A DNA stretch of 58,241 nucleotides from Lachnospiraceae bacterium. GTDB taxonomy: Bacteria; Bacillota; Clostridia; Lachnospirales; Lachnospiraceae. This document shows, piece after piece, positions 16,309-25,159 of this stretch; positions within the stretch are counted from its first letter, which is position 1; every line of letters starts with the position of its first letter. A program made the position numbers and the translations under genes. Below the pieces are notes generated by a model, which saw only the letters and a list, made by a program, of their open reading frames with translations, was not told where the DNA came from and searched no databases. Where the stretch lies: contig JAGKTQ010000013.1 in the NCBI GenBank assembly GCA_021153325.1, positions 1 to 58,241 on the forward strand. The letters are read 5' to 3'.

Positions 16309-17235
16309 CTATAATAAAATCACATCCAAGATCATATAGGCAACAGACAGTACAATTCCAATAATAAGCGGAATAGTTGCCATTGTTCCACGCTTTTCTT
16401 TTCTTTCTGCCCAAATCTGTCTAAGATGCATATCCCGCTTCTCATTTTTAGCGACCCATGCAAGGACACAAACTGCAATCGCAGTCGTAATCATTGCAAC
16501 GACAGCATAAACTCCGATCACAGCAAGCATATATTCTGTTTCGTTTGTCATGACCTCGGCTTCCTGCATAACATCATCGGAATAAATGGCATCTGACATA
16601 TACATTACGACTATACTTTGTATATTCACTGTCATATGAAATATTGCAGACCCCCATAAGCTTCCAGTAGCTTCTACCACTACTGCCATCACAATACCAA
16701 GAAAGATCGCATAGGCAGCCTGATTAAAATTCATATGCATCAATCCGAACAGCAGCGCAGAGAACAAAATAGCGCATACGGTGTTTCCACTGCGTTTATA
16801 ACCATTAAATACTACTCCACGGAATACCATTTCCTCGCTGATAGGTCCGATCACTCCCATTGCAAGTACCATAACGATCATCGGCATTTCCATAATGTAA
16901 CTACTCATTGATGCCACAGTATTATCTACAAATAACATAGAGATTGCATTAATCACAGCTGTCATTGGCGTCATCAAAAACGTGAAGAGAATAATCATAA
17001 ATACTGAGGATATTTTAATCTTGTGGAATCCATAGACCGTGTTCAGCTTTTCTTTTGAAAAAAGTGCAAATAAGAATGCAGGAACAAAAACCATTGCCTG
17101 ACTCAGCAAAAGATTCGGTACAATGGATAAATAAAGTGGAGTCACAAAATAGGAGTAAAGATTAATTCCAAGTACAACTCCTATATGGACAAGTATAATT
17201 GTTAAAAATAACCAGTTTACTTTTTTACTATTCAT
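16309..17235 (-). CDS. CPBP family intramembrane metalloprotease
   Basis: 308 residues with about eight membrane helices. The CPBP/Abi signature is present: EEMVFRGVVFNGYKR (EExxxR) and FGLMHMNFNQ (the FxxxH block), giving the likely metal-binding Glu and His residues within the membrane. A charged cytosolic stretch (KNEKRDMHLRQIWAERKEKR) precedes the last helix. Substrates of such proteins in Clostridia are mostly unknown. Starts 25 bases after the cvfB stop and may be cotranscribed with it. Confidence 0.85.
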   Translation of the reverse strand: MNSKKVNWLFLTIILVHIGVVLGINLYSYFVTPLYLSIVPNLLLSQAMVFVPAFLFALFSKEKLNTVYGFHKIKISSVFMIILFTFLMTPMTAVINAISMLFVDNTVASMSSYIMEMPMIVMVLAMGVIGPISEEMVFRGVVFNGYKRSGNTVCAILFSALLFGLMHMNFNQAAYAIFLGIVMAVVVEATGSLWGSAIFHMTVNIQSIVVMYMSDAIYSDDVMQEAEVMTNETEYMLAVIGVYAVVAMITTAIAVCVLAWVAKNEKRDMHLRQIWAERKEKRGTMATIPLIIGIVLSVAYMILDVILL

Positions 17236-17260
17236 CTTTTCCTAAGTCCCATCATAAAAT

Positions 17261-18103
17261 TTATTTGATTTTACGAATCGATTTTTCCGTAATTTCAATT
17301 CTTCTTGCTTTTAACAGATTTCCGACCGCTCTTTTAAATTCATTTTTACTCATGCCAGTCTCTCTTTTGATCGTTTCCGGTCTCGCTTTATCATTAAATG
17401 GAAGCACACCATCATAGCTTTCTATAATGCTCATGACCTTTTCTGCATCCACGTTCATCTGAATATAAGCCTTTTCTCTAATGCTTAAATCCAGCTTACC
17501 ATCCTCTTTGACCGAAGTAACTCTTGCCTGAATGACATCACCAATCTTGACTTCTCCATACAATTCCTTTTTCGGAATAAGACCGGAATATCGATCATCT
17601 ACCGCTACAAACGCACCAAATTCTTCACTGATCTCATAAACACGTCCTGACACCTTGTCCTCTTTTTGATAAGGGCTGTCCAGATCCAAATACTTATATA
17701 CATTCATAGTTGCACACAATCGACTGCTCTTATCAATGTAGACTGCTGCAAGAATCGTATCTCCTTCTTTTACCCTTTTCGTCTGCTCTTTGAATGGAAG
17801 AAGCAACTCCTTTTCCAGACCCCAGTCCAAAAATGCACCAAATTTTCCTACCTGTGCAACGGTAAGCTCTCCAACCTCTCCAAGGGTAAGGTACGGCCTT
17901 CTTGTGGTTGCGATCAGTCTGTCTTTAGAGTCTTTATATGCGAATATCTCAAGCATATCTCCAATTTCCGTTCCTTCCGGCACCTGCTTGATAGGAAGCA
18001 ATACTTTTTCTTCCTTTGCATTTCCTTCTGGATCTGCCAGATATATTCCAAATTCTACTTTTTTTACTACTTTTAATTGCTGTATTTCGCCTAAACGAAT
18101 CAT
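17261..18103 (-). CDS. cvfB: CvfB family S1 RNA-binding protein
   Basis: 280 residues with the CvfB/YitL plan: S1-like domains at about residues 1-60, 70-130 (VGKFGAFLDWGLEKELLLPF) and 140-215 (EEFGAFVAVDDRYSGLIPKKE), then a winged-helix end (GMSKNEFKRAVGNLLKARRIEIT). Such proteins bind RNA and affect expression of virulence and surface genes in staphylococci. AGAGG precedes the ATG. First of a likely pair with the CPBP gene. Confidence 0.88.
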   Translation of the reverse strand: MIRLGEIQQLKVVKKVEFGIYLADPEGNAKEEKVLLPIKQVPEGTEIGDMLEIFAYKDSKDRLIATTRRPYLTLGEVGELTVAQVGKFGAFLDWGLEKELLLPFKEQTKRVKEGDTILAAVYIDKSSRLCATMNVYKYLDLDSPYQKEDKVSGRVYEISEEFGAFVAVDDRYSGLIPKKELYGEVKIGDVIQARVTSVKEDGKLDLSIREKAYIQMNVDAEKVMSIIESYDGVLPFNDKARPETIKRETGMSKNEFKRAVGNLLKARRIEITEKSIRKIK

Positions 18104-18193
18104 CTTTTTCCTCTTTCTATTACAAGCTTATTTTCCCTTATATTTTAACTTACCATAACTTACAGGAAAAAACTACTAAAATCTATGTTCCTG

Positions 18194-18910
18194 CTATTCC
18201 TGTGGTCTTATTGTAAATTCTACATTGGCAAAGGTTGCTCCATCTGTATCTTTCAAAGCAACTGCACAAACATCATCCTTTATTCCCACTACCGGTACGA
18301 TCCTATCATCCAAAAGTGCCTGTTTTTTATACTCTGCCCGCAGTTGCACTACTTTAGCATTTTCCGGCAGGAAATCCATTGCCATTCTTACATACTGACC
18401 GTTATTTACATGATTATTAGTATCCAGATGGTACTTCTTGACTTTTATTTCTTCTTTTACTTCCATTGCAGCCGGCATTGCTATTTTCCTCGGCGCATAA
18501 TCCATGTCAAGCTTCTCTTCCATAGGATACTTTTCCAGCATAAGCGGTGTTGCTTTTGCCGGTGTCATTTTGGTCGTATTGAGCAGAGTCCAAAGCGAAT
18601 TGGCACAGGCAACTCTTTCTCCTGCCTCATCATACATGGCAAAATTACGCTGTCCTAAGCAGCCTTTTATTTCATATGGGATTGTACCAATTTTGACACG
18701 TTCTCCCAGTCTTGGATAACGATCTACTACGATCTGCCATGAGGAAAGCACCCACACAAGATTCAGCTCGCTCAAATACGTTGTTCCAACTCCTAAATCC
18801 TCCGACTGGAATGTAGAGCAATCCTGAAAATAGTCCAGCAGTCCTTCTAATCTCAAATATCCATCTCTATCTGCCTCGCTAAAACGAATTCTGCCATCAT
18901 AACTATACAT
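18194..18910 (-). CDS. acyl-ACP thioesterase
   Basis: 238 residues made of two hotdog repeats. The first starts MYSYDGRIRFSEADRDG and contains LLDYFQDCSTFQSEDLG; the second contains YHLDTNNHVNNGQYVRMAMDFLP, where the DTNNHVNN block holds the catalytic Asn and His of FatA-type enzymes. It releases fatty acids from acyl carrier protein. Own promoter at 18955-18983. Confidence 0.9.
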   Translation of the reverse strand: MYSYDGRIRFSEADRDGYLRLEGLLDYFQDCSTFQSEDLGVGTTYLSELNLVWVLSSWQIVVDRYPRLGERVKIGTIPYEIKGCLGQRNFAMYDEAGERVACANSLWTLLNTTKMTPAKATPLMLEKYPMEEKLDMDYAPRKIAMPAAMEVKEEIKVKKYHLDTNNHVNNGQYVRMAMDFLPENAKVVQLRAEYKKQALLDDRIVPVVGIKDDVCAVALKDTDGATFANVEFTIRPQE

Positions 18911-18954
18911 ATCTTTTCCGCTTCCTTTCCTGCTTTGACAAACACATAAATAAT

Positions 18955-18983
18955 ATTATAACGGAAAGCAAAAACAACCTCAA
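18955..18983 (-). promoter_or_regulatory. promoter of the thioesterase gene
   Basis: TTGAGG (18978-18983), 17-base spacer, TATAAT (18955-18960), 45 bases before the ATG. Confidence 0.7.
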
Positions 18984-19010
18984 GAATTATATCGCTTTCG
19001 CTAAATAGAC

Positions 19011-19042
19011 AAAAAAATACCCGGTAGATTACTCAACCGGGT
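19011..19042 (-). terminator. intrinsic terminator of tRNA-Gln
   Basis: ACCCGGT / ACCGGGT stem (19019-19025 with 19036-19042) followed by ATTTTTTT on the minus strand, nine bases after the tRNA. Confidence 0.85.
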
Positions 19043-19050
19043 TTCTTTAG

Positions 19051-19122
19051 CTGGGCTACAAGGATTCGAACCTTGAAATGACGGAGTCAGAGTCCGTTGC
19101 CTTACCGTTTGGCGATAGCCCA
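19051..19122 (-). tRNA. tRNA-Gln (anticodon CTG)
   Basis: Acceptor arms TGGGCTA and TAGCCCA pair with discriminator G. The anticodon arm is ACGGA-CTCTGAC-TCCGT with anticodon CTG, which reads CAG. The T arm is CAAGG-TTCGAAT-CCTTG. CCA is not encoded. It has its own promoter and terminator and stands alone. Confidence 0.95.
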
Positions 19123-19138
19123 TCAACATTACTTTGCA

Positions 19139-19167
19139 AGTATACCTCATGTTTTTCATTTTGGCAA
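19139..19167 (-). promoter_or_regulatory. promoter of tRNA-Gln
   Basis: TTGCCA (19162-19167), 17-base spacer, TATACT (19139-19144), with the tRNA starting 17 bases below the -10. Confidence 0.75.
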
Positions 19168-19280
19168 GGGTATTTTGAAATTTTTTAAAAGTTTATCAAA
19201 TCAACCATTCTATATATATTTTTCAAAAAATTCAGACAATTTGTTTTTATATTTTTATTGGCTCAAACAACTCTTTTGCA

Positions 19281-19322
19281 AAATAAAAATAAGCCCGCCT
19301 CCATTTTTTTGGAAACGAGCCC
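19281..19322 (-). terminator. intrinsic terminator of the first glnN paralogue
   Basis: GGGCTCGTTTCCA and TGGAGGCGGGCTT pair through several wobbles around a seven-base A-rich loop, followed by ATTTTTATTTT on the minus strand, 25 bases after the stop at 19347. Confidence 0.75.
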
Positions 19323-19346
19323 ATTTCTCATTTTACATTGTACAAA

Positions 19347-21458
19347 TTATACTTCAAAGATTAAGTCGCCGTATGTTGGGAATGGCCATACTTTCTTGTC
19401 TACCATCATTTCCAGTTCATCAGCTGGTGCACGAAGAGCATCCATAGCTGCCATTACGCTCTCTCTGTAGAAGAATGCCTGCTCTTTGCCCTCTTCCATT
19501 GCAGCTGCTTTTGCTTCAATTTCTGTAAGGTCTTTCAGTGCTTTCTTCATTTCAGCAAGTTTAGCGGATACATCCTGTAACAATTCAGCCTGAACAGATG
19601 CATCTGCGCCTGCTTCTTTTACAGAATTTACTGTATCTGCAAGTTCTTTTGTATATTTTACGACTGCTGGAACAATCTGCTTGGAAGCCATTTCGATCAT
19701 AGTCAATGCTTCGATGTTGATTGTCTTAGAATAGTTTTCGTAAAGAATCTCTTCTCTGGATTCCAACTCAGCTTTTGTAAAGATACCAAATTTTTCGAAT
19801 AATTTTACTGCTTTATCCGTTGTGATAGTGCTTGCAGCCTCTACCATAGATTTGATATTTGGTAATCCTCTTCTTTCTGCCTCTACTACCCATTCATCAG
19901 AATAGCCATTGCCATTGAAGATGATTCTCTGATGTTTTGTCATATATTCTTTGATCAGATCATGAACAGCCATATCGAAGTCATCTGCTTTTTCCAAAAC
20001 ATCAGCCGCTTCACAGAATGCTTCTGCAACGATAGCGTTCAATGTTGTATTCGGGCTTGCGATAGAGTCGGAAGAACCAACCATACGGAATTCAAATTTG
20101 TTTCCTGTGAAAGCAAATGGTGATGTTCTGTTTCTATCCGTAGCATCTTTCTGGAAGTCAGGAAGTGTAGAAACACCTGTCTGTAACTTGCCACCTTCAA
20201 TCAGGCTGTGTGCTTCTCCTGTTTCTACTAACTGTTTTACAACGTCCTCTAACTGCTCTCCTAAGAACATGGAGATAATTGCTGGAGGTGCCTCGTTTGC
20301 TCCAAGTCTGTGATCGTTACCTGGGTCAGATGCACTCTGACGTAACAGATCTGCATGAGTATCTACTGCTTTCATGATACATGCCAATACTAATAAGAAC
20401 TGGATGTTTTCGTTTGGTGTATCGCCTGGATCTAAAAGGTTTACACCATTGTCTGTTGTAAGTGACCAGTTGTTATGTTTACCAGAACCATTTACTCCTG
20501 CAAATGGTTTCTCATGAAGGAGACATCTCATGCCGTGCTGTGATGCAACTCTCTTCATTGTTTCCATTACTAATTGGTTGTGGTCAACAGCGATGTTTGC
20601 TGTTTCATAAATTGGTGCTAATTCATGCTGTGCAGGAGCAACTTCATTATGCTGTGTCTTTGCTGTAACACCAAGTTTCCACAATTCTTCATTTAAATCT
20701 TTCATGTATGCGCCGATACGCTCACGGATAACACCAAAGTAGTGATCTTCCAATTCCTGTCCTTTTGGAGCTGGTGCGCCGAATAAAGTACGACCTGCAA
20801 AGATCAAGTCATCTCTCTGCAAGGCTTTTTCACTGTCTACTAAGAAGTATTCCTGTTCTGGTCCAACGGAAGCTACAACCTTTGTTGCTTCTGTGTTGCC
20901 AAATAAACGTACAATACGGATTGCCTGTTCGCTAACTGCTTCCATGGAACGAAGAAGCGGTGTTTTCTTATCCAGTGCTTCACCTTTATAAGAGCAGAAT
21001 GCTGTTGGAATACAAAGGATCACTCCAGTAGCTGCTTCTTTTAAGAATGCCGGAGATGTAATATCCCATGCTGTATATCCTCTTGCTTCGAAAGTAGCAC
21101 GAAGACCACCTGAAGGGAAAGAAGATGCATCCGGCTCACCTTTGATCAATTCTTTGCCGGAAAATTCCATGATCATTTTTCCTTCTTCGTCCGGATGACT
21201 TACGAAAGAATCATGTTTTTCAGCTGTAATACCAGTTAAAGGCTGGAACCAGTGCGTATAATGTGTTGCTCCGTTTTCCACAGCCCAATCTTTCATTGCT
21301 TTTGCAACAACATCAGCAGATGCTAAGGAAAGCTCTCCACCCTGTTCCATTACTTTCTTAACTTCTTTAAATACATTTTTTGGTAAACGCTCTTTCATTT
21401 TACCAAGAGTAAATACATTTTTTCCAAAGATTTCTTCCACATTTAAAACTTCGCTCAT
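19347..21458 (-). CDS. glnN: glutamine synthetase type III (paralogue with attenuated leader)
   Basis: 703 residues, the usual type III length. Conserved blocks include GVILCIPTAFCSYKGEALDKKTPLLRS (residues near 150), KTQHNEVAPAQHELAPIYE, HEKPFAGVNGSGKHNNWSL and NRTSPFAFTGNKFEFRMVGS. It makes glutamine from glutamate, ammonium and ATP as a large double-ring complex. The neighbouring paralogue at 21669-23780 differs at about fifty residues by eye, mostly in the last hundred. This copy has a leader with a terminator hairpin at 21505-21548, and a terminator after it. Confidence 0.95.
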   Translation of the reverse strand: MSEVLNVEEIFGKNVFTLGKMKERLPKNVFKEVKKVMEQGGELSLASADVVAKAMKDWAVENGATHYTHWFQPLTGITAEKHDSFVSHPDEEGKMIMEFSGKELIKGEPDASSFPSGGLRATFEARGYTAWDITSPAFLKEAATGVILCIPTAFCSYKGEALDKKTPLLRSMEAVSEQAIRIVRLFGNTEATKVVASVGPEQEYFLVDSEKALQRDDLIFAGRTLFGAPAPKGQELEDHYFGVIRERIGAYMKDLNEELWKLGVTAKTQHNEVAPAQHELAPIYETANIAVDHNQLVMETMKRVASQHGMRCLLHEKPFAGVNGSGKHNNWSLTTDNGVNLLDPGDTPNENIQFLLVLACIMKAVDTHADLLRQSASDPGNDHRLGANEAPPAIISMFLGEQLEDVVKQLVETGEAHSLIEGGKLQTGVSTLPDFQKDATDRNRTSPFAFTGNKFEFRMVGSSDSIASPNTTLNAIVAEAFCEAADVLEKADDFDMAVHDLIKEYMTKHQRIIFNGNGYSDEWVVEAERRGLPNIKSMVEAASTITTDKAVKLFEKFGIFTKAELESREEILYENYSKTINIEALTMIEMASKQIVPAVVKYTKELADTVNSVKEAGADASVQAELLQDVSAKLAEMKKALKDLTEIEAKAAAMEEGKEQAFFYRESVMAAMDALRAPADELEMMVDKKVWPFPTYGDLIFEV

Positions 21459-21504
21459 CCTAATACTTCCTTTCTTCTCCTCATTTGATACGTCTCAAAC
21501 AGCA

Positions 21505-21548
21505 AAATAAAAAAGCGCTCCAAAACTAATCTTTTGGAACGCCTTTGT
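21505..21548 (-). promoter_or_regulatory. leader terminator (attenuator) of glnN paralogue 1
   Basis: GCGTTCCAAAA / TTTTGGAGCGC stem (21515-21542) followed by TTTTTTATTTT on the minus strand, headed by ACAAAGGCG. It lies between a promoter and the coding start, about 50 bases before the ATG, so it must be bypassed for expression. The head and wobble position match the glnK leader at 56412-56447. Confidence 0.75.
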
Positions 21549-21558
21549 TCATCATCGT

Positions 21559-21564
21559 ATCATA
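21559..21564 (-). promoter_or_regulatory. alternative -10 box close to the glnN attenuator
   Basis: TATGAT ten bases before ACAAAGGCG, the same spacing (to one base) as the TATAAT of the glnK leader. No -35 hexamer stands at 16-18 bases, so it would need an activator, or the upstream promoter at 21608-21636 is the real one. Confidence 0.35.
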
Positions 21565-21607
21565 TATTTTATTATGTAGTGCTATATGACGCACTTGCTT
21601 TTTCTAT

Positions 21608-21636
21608 AAGATACTCTACTTTTTTAAAAAAAACAA
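21608..21636 (-). promoter_or_regulatory. candidate promoter of glnN paralogue 1
   Basis: TTGTTT (21631-21636), 17-base spacer, TATCTT (21608-21613). A small hairpin AGTGC / GCACT (21578-21595) lies between it and the attenuator. Confidence 0.45.
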
Positions 21637-21668
21637 GACCTAATTTAAAATTTTTTTAAAATTTTTAT

Positions 21669-23780
21669 TTATACCTCAAAAATTAAATCTCCATAAGTCG
21701 GGAATGGCCATACTTTTTTGTCCACCATCATCTCCAGTTCATCTGCCGGAGTACGCAGTGCTTCCATTGCTTTCATAACAACTTGTCTGTAATAAAATGC
21801 ACGCTCTTTTCCTTCTTCCATCGCAGCTGCTTTTGCTTCTACTTCCATGAGGTGTTCTAATGCTTTTTGCATTTCTGCTAATTTAACAGATACTTTATTT
21901 AATAATTCAACCTGAACAAATGCATCTACCCCTGCTGCCTTTACCGCATTTACTGTATCTGCCAATTCCTTTGTATATTTTACAACTGCCGGAACGATCT
22001 GCTTAGAAGACATTTCAATCATAGTCAATGCTTCAATATTGATCGTTTTTGCGTAGTTTTCATAAAGAATCTCTTCTCTGGACTCTAATTCTGCCTTTGT
22101 GAAGATTCCAAATCTCTCAAACAGTTTAACAGCCTTATCTGTTGTGATAGTGCTTGCAGCCTCTACCATAGAACTGATATTTGGCAGGCCTCTTCTTTCC
22201 GCTTCTGCTACCCATTCTTCAGAGTAACCGTTGCCATTAAAGATGATTCTCTGATGTTTTGTCATATATTCTTTGATCAGATCATGAACAGCCATAGCAA
22301 AGTCATCTGCTTTTTCCAAAACATCCGCCGCTTCGCAGAATGCCTCTGCAACGATTGCATTCAATGTTGTATTTGGGCTGGCAACAGAATCCGCAGAACC
22401 GACCATACGGAATTCAAATTTATTACCTGTAAATGCAAACGGTGATGTTCTGTTTCTATCCGTAGCATCTTTCTGGAAATCAGGCAATGTAGAAACTCCT
22501 GTCTCTAATTTACCACCCTCGATCAGGCTGTGTGCTTCTCCTGTTTCTACTAACTGTTTTACAACGTCCTCTAACTGCTCTCCCAAGAACATAGAAATAA
22601 TAGCAGGTGGTGCTTCACATGCCCCAAGTCTGTGATCATTACCCGGATCAGATGCACTCTGACGTAACAGATCTGCATGGGTATCTACTGCTTTCATGAT
22701 GCATGATAACACTAATAAAAACTGAATATTTTCATTCGGAGTGTCGCCTGGATCTAAAAGGTTTACACCATTGTCTGTTGTAAGTGACCAGTTATCATGT
22801 TTACCGGAACCATTTACTCCCGCAAATGGTTTTTCATGAAGAAGACATCTAAGTCCATGCTTTGCTGCTACTCTCTTCATCGTTTCCATGATGATCTGAT
22901 TATGGTCAACTGCAATATTTGCTGTTTCATAAATCGGTGCAAGCTCGTGCTGTGCCGGAGCTGCTTCGTTGTGCTGTGTTTTTGCTGTAACACCAAGTTT
23001 CCACAATTCTTCATTCAAATCTTTCATGTATGCGCCAATACGCTCACGGATAACACCAAAATAGTGGTCATCCATTTCCTGTCCCTTTGGAGCTGGTGCG
23101 CCGAATAAAGTACGACCTGCAAAGATCAAGTCATCTCTCTGCAAGGCTTTTTCACTATCTACTAAGAAATATTCCTGTTCCGCACCTACAGATGCCACCA
23201 CTTTTGTTGCTTCTGTATTGCCAAACAAACGCACGATACGAAGTGCCTGTTCACTGATCGCTTCCATAGAACGAAGAAGCGGTGTTTTCTTATCCAGTGC
23301 TTCTCCTTTATAAGAACAGAAAGCAGTCGGAATACAAAGGATAACGCCAGTAGCTGCCTCTTTTAAGAATGCCGGAGATGTAATATCCCATGCTGTATAT
23401 CCTCTCGCTTCAAAAGTTGCACGAAGACCACCGGAAGGGAAAGAAGATGCGTCCGGTTCACCCTTGATCAATTCTTTACCGGAAAACTCCATCAACATCT
23501 TTCCTTCTTCGTCCGGATGACTTACGAAAGAATCGTGTTTTTCTGCGGTAATGCCTGTTAAAGGCTGAAACCAGTGTGTATAATGAGTTGCTCCATTTTC
23601 GACTGCCCAATCTTTCATTGCCTTTGCGACTACATCGGCAGACGCAAGGGAAAGCTCTCCTCCCTGCTCCATTACTCTTTTTACTTCTTTAAATACATTT
23701 TTCGGTAAACGCTCTTTCATTTTACCAAGAGTAAATACGTTTTTGGCAAAAATCTCTTCTACATTCAAAACTTCGCTCAT
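21669..23780 (-). CDS. glnN: glutamine synthetase type III (paralogue with plain promoter)
   Basis: 703 residues, collinear with the downstream paralogue without gaps and with all type III blocks intact (HEKPFAGVNGSGKHDNWSL, NRTSPFAFTGNKFEFRMVGS). Differences cluster near the C-terminus, e.g. VNAVKAAGVDAFVQVELLNK in place of VNSVKEAGADASVQAELLQD. Both copies therefore look functional. No GC-rich terminator follows, so some transcription may run into the attenuator of the second copy. Its promoter at 23829-23858 has no leader hairpin. Confidence 0.95.
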   Translation of the reverse strand: MSEVLNVEEIFAKNVFTLGKMKERLPKNVFKEVKRVMEQGGELSLASADVVAKAMKDWAVENGATHYTHWFQPLTGITAEKHDSFVSHPDEEGKMLMEFSGKELIKGEPDASSFPSGGLRATFEARGYTAWDITSPAFLKEAATGVILCIPTAFCSYKGEALDKKTPLLRSMEAISEQALRIVRLFGNTEATKVVASVGAEQEYFLVDSEKALQRDDLIFAGRTLFGAPAPKGQEMDDHYFGVIRERIGAYMKDLNEELWKLGVTAKTQHNEAAPAQHELAPIYETANIAVDHNQIIMETMKRVAAKHGLRCLLHEKPFAGVNGSGKHDNWSLTTDNGVNLLDPGDTPNENIQFLLVLSCIMKAVDTHADLLRQSASDPGNDHRLGACEAPPAIISMFLGEQLEDVVKQLVETGEAHSLIEGGKLETGVSTLPDFQKDATDRNRTSPFAFTGNKFEFRMVGSADSVASPNTTLNAIVAEAFCEAADVLEKADDFAMAVHDLIKEYMTKHQRIIFNGNGYSEEWVAEAERRGLPNISSMVEAASTITTDKAVKLFERFGIFTKAELESREEILYENYAKTINIEALTMIEMSSKQIVPAVVKYTKELADTVNAVKAAGVDAFVQVELLNKVSVKLAEMQKALEHLMEVEAKAAAMEEGKERAFYYRQVVMKAMEALRTPADELEMMVDKKVWPFPTYGDLIFEV

Positions 23781-23828
23781 TATACTTCTTCCTTTCTATT
23801 CCGCAAATTGTACCTCTTAACTTTTCAC

Positions 23829-23858
23829 ATTGTACAATATGTGCGTAATAGCGGTCAA
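23829..23858 (-). promoter_or_regulatory. promoter of glnN paralogue 2
   Basis: TTGACC (23853-23858), 18-base spacer, TACAAT (23829-23834), with the ATG about 49 bases below. An imperfect palindrome around ATTGTACAAT covers the -10 and could be an operator. Confidence 0.7.
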
Positions 23859-23896
23859 CCTTTTCTTTTATCAAGGTTCTTATCCACAAAGGATCG

Positions 23897-25132
23897 TTAT
23901 GCTTTGATTCGAAGTAAATCGTACTGCTTTGGTGTTGCAGAAAGCTCTACAAACAATACCTGTTTTGGATGTGGTGCGCTCTCTACCGCTTCACCATCTT
24001 CTGTATAAAGTCCTTTCACCGTTACCGGTACATTGCTTCCATCCGGCTTCATAATTTCAATCTCATCCCCTACACAGAATTTGTTACGCTGTTCAATTTT
24101 GGCTCTTCCTGCCTCATCAGTGCCTTCTACAATTCCCAAATAAGTGTATTCGTTAATGTAAGTATTATTATCATATATCTGTGTATTTTCATCCGGCTTT
24201 CCAAAATAAAATCCCGTCGTAAATTGACGATATGTGCATTTGGAAATTTCTGCTTTATACCAATCCATATTGGCACGATATTTTTCTTCTGATTCCATAT
24301 AATCGTCAATTGCTTTTCGATAAGTTCTGGCTACCGTTGCCACATAAAGCGCCGTTTTCATTCTTCCCTCGATCTTCATACTGTCAATGCCCGCATCGAT
24401 CATTTCAGGGATATGCTCAATCATGCACAGATCTTTGGAATTAAAAATGTAAGTGCCTCTTTCATTTTCATAGACTGGCATGTATTCTCCCGGTCTTGTT
24501 TCTTCCACAATCGCATATTTCCAACGGCACGGATGGGTGCATGCGCCTTGATTCGCATCCCTCCCCGTAAAATAATTGCTGAGAAGGCATCTTCCTGAAT
24601 AGGAAATACACATAGCTCCATGAATGAAGCTTTCAATTTCCATGTCTTCCGGAATCTTTTCTCTAATCTCTTTAATTTCAGCCAAAGAAAGCTCTCTGGC
24701 AGATACGACTCTTTTTGCCCCCTGGTTATACCAGAAGCGGAAGGTCTGATAATTGGTATTGTTCGCCTGTGTGGATACGTGAATATCAATTTCAGGACAG
24801 ATTTCTCTTGCCAGCGTGAACATACCAGGGTCCGCTACGATCAACGCATCCGGCTTCATCTCTTTTAATTCTTTAAAATATTCTGCTGCACCATCCAAGT
24901 CATTGTTGTGAGCAAGAATATTTGCTGTTACATGAACACGTACTCCATGTGCATGTGCAAAATCAATTCCCTCTTTCATCTCTTCTTTTGAAAAGTTTTT
25001 CGCTTTTGCTCTAAGTCCGAAAGCTTCGCCTCCAATGTAAACCGCGTCTGCTCCAAACATAACTGCAGTTTTCAATACTTCCAAACTGCTTGCGGGAATT
25101 AAAAGCTCTGGTTTTTTCTTTCTTTCTTTCAT
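23897..25132 (-). CDS. U32 peptidase family protein, TrhP-like tRNA hydroxylation enzyme
   Basis: 411 residues starting MKERKKKPELLIPASSLEVLKTAVMFGADAVYIGGE in short form (LLIPA and GADAVYIGG are family hallmarks). Cysteines in HGAMCISYSGRCLLS and GACTHPCRW are the likely Fe-S ligands; NSKDLCMIEHIPEMIDAGI and KIEGRMKTALYVATV follow. Bacillus YrrN/YrrO and E. coli TrhP form 5-hydroxyuridine at tRNA position 34. The adjacent TrmR-type methyltransferase, which methylates that product, supports this reading. Confidence 0.88.
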   Translation of the reverse strand: MKERKKKPELLIPASSLEVLKTAVMFGADAVYIGGEAFGLRAKAKNFSKEEMKEGIDFAHAHGVRVHVTANILAHNNDLDGAAEYFKELKEMKPDALIVADPGMFTLAREICPEIDIHVSTQANNTNYQTFRFWYNQGAKRVVSARELSLAEIKEIREKIPEDMEIESFIHGAMCISYSGRCLLSNYFTGRDANQGACTHPCRWKYAIVEETRPGEYMPVYENERGTYIFNSKDLCMIEHIPEMIDAGIDSMKIEGRMKTALYVATVARTYRKAIDDYMESEEKYRANMDWYKAEISKCTYRQFTTGFYFGKPDENTQIYDNNTYINEYTYLGIVEGTDEAGRAKIEQRNKFCVGDEIEIMKPDGSNVPVTVKGLYTEDGEAVESAPHPKQVLFVELSATPKQYDLLRIKA

Positions 25133-25159
25133 TTTGACCTCAATTCTTTCTTATCAAAT

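Noticed and set aside
19347..23780. glnN duplication as an assembly error
   Set aside because: The copies differ at many residues and have unrelated upstream regions, so they are true paralogues.
23829..23858. GlnR or TnrA operator at the second glnN promoter
   Set aside because: The palindrome ATTGTACAAT does not fit the TGTNAN7TNACA consensus.
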